Part shown: piece by piece, positions 19,152 through 25,513 of the stretch
Layout: each line of letters begins with the position of its first letter
Numbering within the stretch: position 1 is the stretch's first letter
Program-made: the position numbers and the translations under genes
From: Desulfatibacillum alkenivorans DSM 16219
GTDB lineage: Bacteria > Desulfobacterota > Desulfobacteria > Desulfobacterales > Desulfatibacillaceae
Direction: 5' to 3'
NCBI RefSeq assembly: GCF_900142135.1
Contig: NZ_FQZU01000002.1
Span: forward strand, 62,001-126,000
DNA: 64,000 bases
Notes under the pieces: generated by a model
Databases searched by the model: none
What the model was told of the DNA's origin: nothing
The model's input: only the letters and a program-made list of their open reading frames with translations

Positions 19152-19797
19152 TTAACATTGTTGTTTTAATGGTCAGGGACGCTGGGTTCCCGATAAAGAC
19201 GCTCGGGAATGACGAGCCCCCCCATCCTGACCTTCCCCCGCCGGTGGGGAAGGGACTTTATAGGATGCCGCTTCGCGGCGTTTATTTGGGTAGGCGCGGC
19301 AAGCCGCACTGATGTCGGAGCGCCCAAGGATGATGGATGTTTGACGGCCGTATTTTTATTCGAATGGAGAATGGCGCCACGGTATGCATTCCCACGTGCA
19401 ACATGGGAACGAGAATAACGATGCATCCAAGGGACGCAAGGCATTTTTGGCGTTGGGAAAGAGATCCGGTCGCGCCTTTTGTGCTTCGCACCCAGGCAGG
19501 ATACTACTCTGCCAGGGGCGCCCAAAGACAAGGACAGGGACGCTGGATTCCCGATAAGGACGCTCGGGAATGACGGCGAAAGAATATGGATGCCGCTTCG
19601 CGGCGGTATTTGTTGGGTTTCGCAGGCTCTACCCAACCTGCGATGTCAATGGGGCGCCATGGGGACGTAAAATATTTTTGGCTCCGGAATTCAGCCTTGC
19701 CTGAAAAAAATATGCTTCGCACACTGGCAAGATACTGCTTTGCCAGGGGCGCCCAAACGAATTAGGGCGTTCGGGAATGACAAATTGAACTTCGCTC

Positions 19798-19937
19798 TTG
19801 CGCGGAGCGCATTTTAAAGTTCTTTGCGGAGCTTTCTTTCAAGAAAGCGACCCGCCGGAGGCATTTTTTTAAGTAGTGCGCGGAGCGCCATTGAGAAGTT
19901 TTGATCCAACTTTTTCAAAAGTTGGCCGCCGGAGGCA
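19798..19937 (-). repeat. CCTCCGGCGGC hairpin element, two copies in reverse orientation
   Basis: The copy at 19877-19937 is the clear reverse complement of the one at 16127-16190. The copy at 19798-19864 keeps both ends (CGCGGAGCGCATTTT and CCGCCGGAGGC) but has a different inner hairpin (CTTTCTTTCAAGAAAG). Confidence 0.7.
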
Positions 19938-20021
19938 ATCTTTTGCCGAAGGCATGCTTTTTATATTTTTTTCATGCAGTTGCAGCAGTTCGATTTTTTA
20001 TGTTTTTGGGGACGTCTTTAT

Positions 20022-20173
20022 TTATCAGCCTCGGCGCCAAAGTGGTCGTCAAAGGCATGCTGGACAAACCATAGACCCTCCGGCTGGGGCGAAAGCGTCA
20101 CGCTTCAACGCCCCGGCCGTTTTTTTTCTCCTTGAATATTTCCGCCCATCCCACAATTATCCTACAAAAATAG
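20022..20173 (+). repeat. Second copy of the long terminator-type repeat
   Basis: It matches about 16360-16507 over roughly 150 bp, starting TTATCAGCCTCGGCGCCAAA and ending ACAAAAATAG. It includes the hairpin CGGCTGGGGCG / CGCCCCGGCCG (20081-20119) followed by eight T residues. A GGGGACGTC unit precedes both copies. Confidence 0.85.
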
Positions 20174-20327
20174 CGATCCATGGCGAAAAGAACTTCTCCG
20201 GATGTTTGAGGAGACGTATCAAAAGAGGTAAGGATGTCCCCAAGTGTTAAAAGGCGCCCCATAAGCAGGGGCGCTGCTTGCCGCGCCCTCGTAGTGACAG
20301 GCCCTTGCGGCTGGCGAACTCCAATAG

Positions 20328-20360
20328 AAAAGGGGGCCCGCCGCCGACAGCGAGCCCCCC
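20328..20360 (-). terminator. Rho-independent terminator of the AttH/CrtC-like gene
   Basis: GGGGGCCCGC (20332-20341) pairs with GCGAGCCCCC (20350-20359) with one G-U pair. Read on the minus strand, TTTTCT follows. It is 65 bases beyond the stop codon. Confidence 0.8.
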
Positions 20361-20424
20361 TGAGGGGGATAGAACATGGTCCTATCCTTGCGAAAAAGGC
20401 CTGGCTTCCCTTTCCGCAAATCGG

Positions 20425-21729
20425 TTATTCGGGCATGGGATGGGAGAAGGTGCTGGTGAAGATGTTTTTCTTCACGTCCAGGCTGGGCTCGTTGGCGCAA
20501 AAGCTCCGCATGACCGAAAATTCTCCGCCGCCCTGGCCTTCAAAGGTTGCCACGACCTCGCCGGTCTCCGTTCTTTTGACCACGCCGGTAATCCAGGGCA
20601 TCTGGGCGAAGATGCAATAGGTTTCCACAATAAAGGTTACGTCCGAAAGCATGGGCGCGTAATTAGAGCCGATGTTCACGTAGGCTTCCACGGTGTACTG
20701 GTCGTTTTTGCCGACGACCGTCAAATCCGTGGGAAGGTATTGGCGGGCCTCTGCGTCCCACTGCCAGTCTCCGTGCACCCAGCCCAGCTCGCCGTCCTCC
20801 GCGTGAAAGCGTTGAACGACCGGATTGCCGTTGTCCAGAAAGTCCACGTCCACGTAGTCCAGGTTTTCCGTATTGAAATGATAGGTCTGGAAGGCCCACT
20901 GCACATGGGTGTCGGGGTCGGACATGAAGGCGAAGTCCCATCCGCCCAGGACGAAGGCCCATCTGCCGAAGGAATTTTCCCGGTATCCGTGGCCGTTGAT
21001 TTCCGTGGTTTCGCCCGTGGAAAGATCCGTAATGCTCCCATGGACCTCCGTGGTGGGCCACAGCATGTTGACCGTCCAGTGTTCGTCCGGCAGCAGGGCG
21101 TCGGTATCGTTGCCCACAACCCAGGTTTCGGGCTTTAACGGCGCGTAATCGGTGAATCCCTGGTTTACGGAAAAGTCCCAGGCGTAAGCTCCGTTATTTC
21201 CCCGAATGATCATGACGTCGGGCTCGCCGTTTTCTCCGGGGACCGGAATTTCTTCAATAAAAACTCCGTCCTCGCCCTCGGCGTACAGGGAGCGCTCGTT
21301 CACGCCCACTTCGTGGCCCAGGCCGAGAGGCGTGTAAATGGCCACCGGTTCTTTGCCGGGAAACTGGCCGTACAGGGCGAAATTGACCCCCGAAGGCATG
21401 AGGTTGAGGGCCGAAAAGGTTTCGTTGCCGCCCAGTTTCCCTTCCGGGTCCGCCACCACGATTCCGACCACGCCGGTGAACTTGCCGTCGTCGTCGTGAA
21501 AGGAGTAATAGTCCCATTCCAGGGAGAAGCCGTCCAGGGCGTTAAATTTCCGATAATCATCCTGCAGGATGTTCCAGCCGCCCAGGCCGTCCCGCATGAC
21601 GTGATTATAATCAATGGTGTGCTGCTCCGGCCAGGTTGGTTTGGGGCTCATGGCGTAGGCCCCGGATGCGGCCAGGATCAGGGTTGCAACAACCAGGCTC
21701 AGGACTTTAAATACGGATCTCTTTGTCAT
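20425..21729 (-). CDS. Secreted AttH/CrtC-like (lipocalin-type) protein
   Basis: About 434 residues with a signal peptide (about 1-26, ending AYA-M). The body resembles the AttH / hydroxyneurosporene synthase (CrtC) / tocopherol-cyclase-like beta-barrel families. The clearest hint is INGHGYRENSFGRWAFVLGG, which matches the GxGYxDHNWG-type signature, with Asn-Ser in place of His-Asn. In CrtC-type hydratases that region is near the active site, so catalysis is uncertain. Cys occurs twice near the C-terminus and could pair in the periplasm. I chose the ATG at 21729, six bases after GGAGGGG. It is a single gene with its own terminator. Its substrate, perhaps a lipid, is unknown. Confidence 0.65.
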   Translation of the reverse strand: MTKRSVFKVLSLVVATLILAASGAYAMSPKPTWPEQHTIDYNHVMRDGLGGWNILQDDYRKFNALDGFSLEWDYYSFHDDDGKFTGVVGIVVADPEGKLGGNETFSALNLMPSGVNFALYGQFPGKEPVAIYTPLGLGHEVGVNERSLYAEGEDGVFIEEIPVPGENGEPDVMIIRGNNGAYAWDFSVNQGFTDYAPLKPETWVVGNDTDALLPDEHWTVNMLWPTTEVHGSITDLSTGETTEINGHGYRENSFGRWAFVLGGWDFAFMSDPDTHVQWAFQTYHFNTENLDYVDVDFLDNGNPVVQRFHAEDGELGWVHGDWQWDAEARQYLPTDLTVVGKNDQYTVEAYVNIGSNYAPMLSDVTFIVETYCIFAQMPWITGVVKRTETGEVVATFEGQGGGEFSVMRSFCANEPSLDVKKNIFTSTFSHPMPE

Positions 21730-22619
21730 GCGTTTCCCCTCCATAGGTGTGTGTGCAAGGCCGGGAGGCGGGCGGCGTATCAAGGCGGGGCGCCGCGCAG
21801 CTCCCTTATTGACTAACCCGTCTAACATGCTCTTGACCATTAAGTCAATAGCCTTTGTTTGTAATGTTGATTAATTACCTTAAATTATATCCTTGTTTAT
21901 TATGTACGGCGTGGCTGAAATGAATAGATAGTAGGGGTATAATATATGGTTAAATAAGGGTGTATAGTTTCCCCTTTCCCCCGGCGGAAAACAGATTAAG
22001 AAAAATCAAGCCGCCGTCGGTCCACCCAAAACCCCCGTCCAAAACTCCACCCGTCCGGGCGCCTGGACATCCCTCCATGGGCTCCCAATCAAAAAATTTC
22101 CGGATCAAAATTCAGGTCCCGATCGCCCCGCGCGCCTCCTCCTTATAGGATGTCGCATCTGCTGAAAAAGCGGTTTGACGGGCATGATTATCCACCTGTT
22201 GTTCCCGCGGCCCTTCCCGAATCCGGACGGCCCGCCCCCTGTAAAAGCGCTTTGCGGGAGATTGTGAAAGCCTTCACTTAGCCGCCGGATTTTCTTAGGA
22301 TTGCGTAATTCTTTGGAATTTCACCATCCGTTCAAAAGTTATTTTTTTCACATGACTAGAAAGCAATTATTTGCTTGACACATAGGTCTGTTTTCCTGCA
22401 TATGAATGTTTCCAGCGCTTGATGGAAACGCTTTATTGGAACCATCTGCTTTGTTATTCCGTTTCGCCTGGTAATGCTGGCTTGCAAGAGCCCTTAAATG
22501 CGCCTTCCCCCCATCAATTCCCGTCCGGGAAAGGGAAGGCTTGAATTACTCTTCACTACAATAAAGGAGCAGAAACCCTGCTTACAGCATTAGAAAAAGC
22601 GCGCAAAGATCCGGACTCC
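21730..22619. other. Intergenic region upstream of the acyl-CoA cluster
   Basis: It divides the AttH-like gene from the TetR gene. A Pro-rich frame at about 21960-22148 has no ribosome binding site and is not called. The right third holds the likely promoter and operator elements of the TetR / acyl-CoA cluster. Confidence 0.5.
22375..22429 (+). promoter_or_regulatory. Candidate -35 box and TetR-type palindrome upstream of the acyl-CoA cluster
   Basis: A consensus TTGACA lies at 22375-22380, but the -10 at 17-bp spacing (GCATAT) is poor. Just downstream GTTTCC (22408-22413) and GGAAAC (22424-22429) form an inverted repeat with a 10-bp spacer, the size usual for TetR-family operators. It is about 190 bp before the TetR gene. 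Confidence 0.4.
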
Positions 22620-23225
22620 ATGAAAGGGAGAATTCTGCGCGACGCTCGCAAGATATTTGGAGAATACGGCTTCCACGGCACCACAACCCGCATGATCGCC
22701 CAAAAGGTGGGGATCGACATTTCCACCCTGTATTATCACTGGGGGGAAAAGGGCGACCTGTACGAAGCGGTCGTCCAGGACATCTTTGAGGATCTGCGGT
22801 CCAAGCTGGTGGAAATCGAGCACATCATTCACGGCAAGCCTTTGGCGGACAGGTTGACCATCGCCTTGGACATCATGACGGATTATCTTTTTGAGAATCC
22901 CGAAATTTCCAACCTGACGCTGTACCGTTATTTCACCAAAACCCGGCACGAGTCGGTCTTGGAAGTAAAAGTGCCTGAAACCATGGGGAATATAGCTTAT
23001 TCCATGGGGCTGGTGAATGACAAGAAGGCCTTGCCTGTGGATGCGAAAATGAAGATGTTGGCAATGATGAACTCAATCCATAATTTCATATCGGGGGAAG
23101 GGTTTTTCAAGGTTCTGTTGGATGTGGACCATGAGGACTATGTGAGGGTGGTGAAAGAAACTCTGGGTTTTGTGTTGATTCCTGCATTTACGCAAGCAAC
23201 GAAGGCTCAGGACTCCTCTGAATAG
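22620..23225 (+). CDS. TetR family regulator of the acyl-CoA degradation cluster
   Basis: 201 residues. The N-terminal HTH (about 3-50) includes ARKIFGEYGFHGTTTRMIAQ and IDISTLYYHWGEKGDLY. The helical C-terminal domain (about 60-190) would bind a ligand, probably an acyl-CoA given the neighbours. It lies 89 bases before the hydratase fusion gene on the same strand, so it likely controls that cluster and itself. The ATG at 22620 has no clear ribosome binding site. AAAGGAG at 22563-22569 lies eight bases before an in-frame CTG at 22578, so a protein 14 residues longer from a rare CTG start is possible. Confidence 0.85.
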   Translation: MKGRILRDARKIFGEYGFHGTTTRMIAQKVGIDISTLYYHWGEKGDLYEAVVQDIFEDLRSKLVEIEHIIHGKPLADRLTIALDIMTDYLFENPEISNLTLYRYFTKTRHESVLEVKVPETMGNIAYSMGLVNDKKALPVDAKMKMLAMMNSIHNFISGEGFFKVLLDVDHEDYVRVVKETLGFVLIPAFTQATKAQDSSE

Positions 23226-23271
23226 TTCCAGGTTCGCCTCCACAAATTTGCAGTTACGGCAGTCGATCAAA

Positions 23272-23297
23272 AGTGTAGCATTAGACGGACTTACACT
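23272..23297. promoter_or_regulatory. Inverted repeat AGTGTA-N14-TACACT before the fusion gene
   Basis: The arms are at 23272-23277 and 23292-23297, ending just before the AAAGGAGG ribosome binding site (23300-23307). It could be an operator or a hairpin that tunes translation of the hydratase-SDR-SCP2 gene. The arms do not match the palindrome at 22408-22429. Confidence 0.4.
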
Positions 23298-23314
23298 GTA
23301 AAGGAGGTAGTAAC

Positions 23315-25426
23315 ATGGCTCTAAACATGGATGCAATCGGCAAGAAAATCGGCCCGATAGAGAAGGATTACACCTGGAAGGATGTGGTCCTTTACGCATT
23401 GGGCGTTGGCGCCGGGTTCGATGAACTCGACTATGTGTACGAGAAAGACCTGAAGGTCATCCCCAGTTTCTCCATTGCGGCGGTTTTTGAGTTTTTAAGC
23501 CACATTGGAGCGAATTCCAACGTGAATCTGGCGGGTCTCCTTCACGGCGAACAGGATTTGATCTTTCACAGGCCCATCCCGACTTCGGGCAAGCTGGTGA
23601 GCGAAGGGGCGGTCACCAAGTATTACGACCTGGCCGCGGCCGGCAAAAAAGGCGCTATTATCGTCGGCGAAAGCGTGTCCAGGGACGCCAAGGGCAAAAA
23701 GCTCTTCACCGCCAAAACCACCTTGTTCGGCCGCCTGGACGGCGGATTCGGCGGCGAAGCTCCTCCCAAGGAAGTGGTGGAGTACCCGGACCGGGATCCC
23801 GACTTTGTGGTGGAAGAGCATCCCTCCAAGGACGCTCCCCTGCTGTACCGGATGTCCGGGGACGTGTTCGTGCTTCATATCGACCCGGAATTCGCCAAGA
23901 TGTCCGGCTTTGAAATGCCCATCATGCACGGCCTGTGCACCCACGGCTATGCATGCCGCGCACTGATCAACTCCTTGTGCCCCGGCGAACCCGAAAAGGT
24001 CCGCAGGCTCAAGTGCCGCTTCTCCAAGACCCTGTACCCCGGAATTCCCATCGCCATTAAAATCTGGAAGACCGGCGAAGGCACGGCCGTATGGCGCGTC
24101 ATCAATCAGGAAAACGGAGACGTGGTCATCGACCAGGGCATCTTCGAATACGGCGACGTGGTGGAAGAGCAAATCCGCTACGACGGCCGTGTGGCGGTCA
24201 TCACCGGCGCGGGCGCGGGCCTGGGCAAGGCTTACGCTCTGGAACTGGCCAAACGCGGCGCCAAAGTCGTCATCAACGACCTGGGCGGCTCCCGCGACGG
24301 CACAGGCGCAAGCTCCAGCGCAGCCGACGCCGTGGTGGACGAAATCAAGGCCGCCGGCGGCGAAGCGGTCGCCAACTACGACAACGTGGCCACGCCCGAA
24401 GGCGGCGCCAACGTGGTCAAGACCGCCATGGACGCCTTTGGGCGGGTGGACATTCTCATCAATAACGCGGGCATTCTCCGGGATAAATCCTTCCTCAAGA
24501 TGGAGCCCGAAAACTGGAACGCCGTCCTCAACGTGCATTTGAACGGCGCTTACAACGTGACCAAGGCCGCCTTCCCCATCATGAAGCAAAACGGGTTCGG
24601 CCGCATCGTCATGACCACCTCGGCCGCGGGCCTGTACGGCAACTTCGGCCAGACCAACTACTCGGCCGCCAAGATGGCCCTGGTGGGCTTCATGAACACC
24701 CTCAAGCTCGAGGGCAATAAGTACAATGTCAAGGTGAACACCGTGGCGCCTCTGGCCGCCTCCCGTCTCACCGAAGACATCATGCCCGAGGAAATCTTCA
24801 ACAAGGCCAAACCCGAATACGTGGTTCCCATGACCTTGTATCTCTGCACCGACGAATGCGACGTAACCGGCCGCATTTACAATGTGGGCATGGGCTTCTT
24901 CAACCGCGCCGCCGTGGTTACCGGCCCGGGCGCCGTTCTGGGACAGGGCGACGACATCCCCACCTGCGACGACGTGAAAGCCGCCATGCCTAAGATCGGT
25001 TCGCTCAAGGACGGCAAGGAGTACTTTGAGCTCAACGCCCAGGTAGGCGACGTCATGATGGCTTTCCAGGCGCCTCCGTCCGGCGGCGGAGCTGCAGCGG
25101 CGGGCCCGGCCACTCCGGCCGACGCATTCGCCATGCTGGAAAGCACATTCCAGCCCGATGCAGCCGACGGCGTGGACGTTGTGTTCCAGTACAGCATTTC
25201 CGGCGCAACCGGCGGGGAATGGAATGCCGTGATCAAGGACAAGACCTGCAAGGTCTCCGAGGGCAAACACGACAAGCCCACCACCGTCATCATCATGGAA
25301 GACAAAGACTTCATGGCCATGACGGCCGGAACCCTGAATCCCATGCAGGCTTATACTTCCGGTAAGCTGAAAATCGAGGGAGACGTCATGAAATCCCAGC
25401 TTCTTGAAAAGCTGTTCAAGGCGTAG
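23315..25426 (+). CDS. Three-domain fusion: MaoC-type hydratase, SDR dehydrogenase, SCP2
   Basis: 703 residues. A double-hotdog hydratase-2/MaoC-like domain (1-285) is followed by a short-chain dehydrogenase (about 290-580) with TGAGAGLG (297-304), NNAG and YSAAK, and by an SCP2 lipid-binding domain (about 605-703). Peroxisomal MFE-2 has the same parts in the order SDR-hydratase-SCP2, so this is a rearranged version. Predicted role: hydrate a trans-2-enoyl-CoA and oxidise the 3-hydroxyacyl-CoA on one chain. The hydratase-2 motif usually reads SGDxNPLH; here it is SGDVFVLH (181-188), keeping Asp183 and His188 but with Phe at the Asn place. Strong ribosome binding site AAAGGAGG. First enzyme gene of a cluster with a condensing-enzyme fusion, thiolase and acyl-CoA dehydrogenase. 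Confidence 0.88.
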   Translation: MALNMDAIGKKIGPIEKDYTWKDVVLYALGVGAGFDELDYVYEKDLKVIPSFSIAAVFEFLSHIGANSNVNLAGLLHGEQDLIFHRPIPTSGKLVSEGAVTKYYDLAAAGKKGAIIVGESVSRDAKGKKLFTAKTTLFGRLDGGFGGEAPPKEVVEYPDRDPDFVVEEHPSKDAPLLYRMSGDVFVLHIDPEFAKMSGFEMPIMHGLCTHGYACRALINSLCPGEPEKVRRLKCRFSKTLYPGIPIAIKIWKTGEGTAVWRVINQENGDVVIDQGIFEYGDVVEEQIRYDGRVAVITGAGAGLGKAYALELAKRGAKVVINDLGGSRDGTGASSSAADAVVDEIKAAGGEAVANYDNVATPEGGANVVKTAMDAFGRVDILINNAGILRDKSFLKMEPENWNAVLNVHLNGAYNVTKAAFPIMKQNGFGRIVMTTSAAGLYGNFGQTNYSAAKMALVGFMNTLKLEGNKYNVKVNTVAPLAASRLTEDIMPEEIFNKAKPEYVVPMTLYLCTDECDVTGRIYNVGMGFFNRAAVVTGPGAVLGQGDDIPTCDDVKAAMPKIGSLKDGKEYFELNAQVGDVMMAFQAPPSGGGAAAAGPATPADAFAMLESTFQPDAADGVDVVFQYSISGATGGEWNAVIKDKTCKVSEGKHDKPTTVIIMEDKDFMAMTAGTLNPMQAYTSGKLKIEGDVMKSQLLEKLFKA
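24182..25426 (+). repeat. SDR-SCP2 coding duplication, copy 1
   Basis: The 1.25-kb segment coding for SDR plus SCP2 closely matches 26999-28246 in the next gene. Long stretches are identical, for example RDKSFLKMEPENWNAV and SAAGLYGNFGQTNY, and both end GKLKIEGDVMKSQL. Confidence 0.85.
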
Positions 25427-25513
25427 AGTTCCCAACCTGAACAAGGCTCCTTTTTAAAGAAAGGGCCGGAACAACCAAGATTACGAAACACCAAAGATAT
25501 AAGGAGAGGAACT

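Larger units (their letters stand above)
17942..20327. other. 2.4-kb repeat-rich region without convincing genes
   Basis: Only short frames with no ribosome binding sites are present, and many run through repeats. Contents are listed separately: a 205-bp direct duplication, a second about 90-bp duplication, tandem units, CCTCCGGCGGC elements and a long terminator-type repeat. The sequences GACGCTGG-TTCCCGATAA and GCTCGGGAATGACG each occur at about 19178-19213 and 19540-19574. It has the look of eroded intergenic DNA shaped by repeat insertion. Confidence 0.6.

Noticed and set aside
18590-19722. Several 60-150-codon frames in the repeat region
   Set aside because: They translate repeats (for example TCCGTGTCT units), overlap on both strands and have no ribosome binding site.
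21960-22148. A Pro/Lys-rich 62-codon frame
   Set aside because: No start signal and composition typical of noncoding C-rich DNA.
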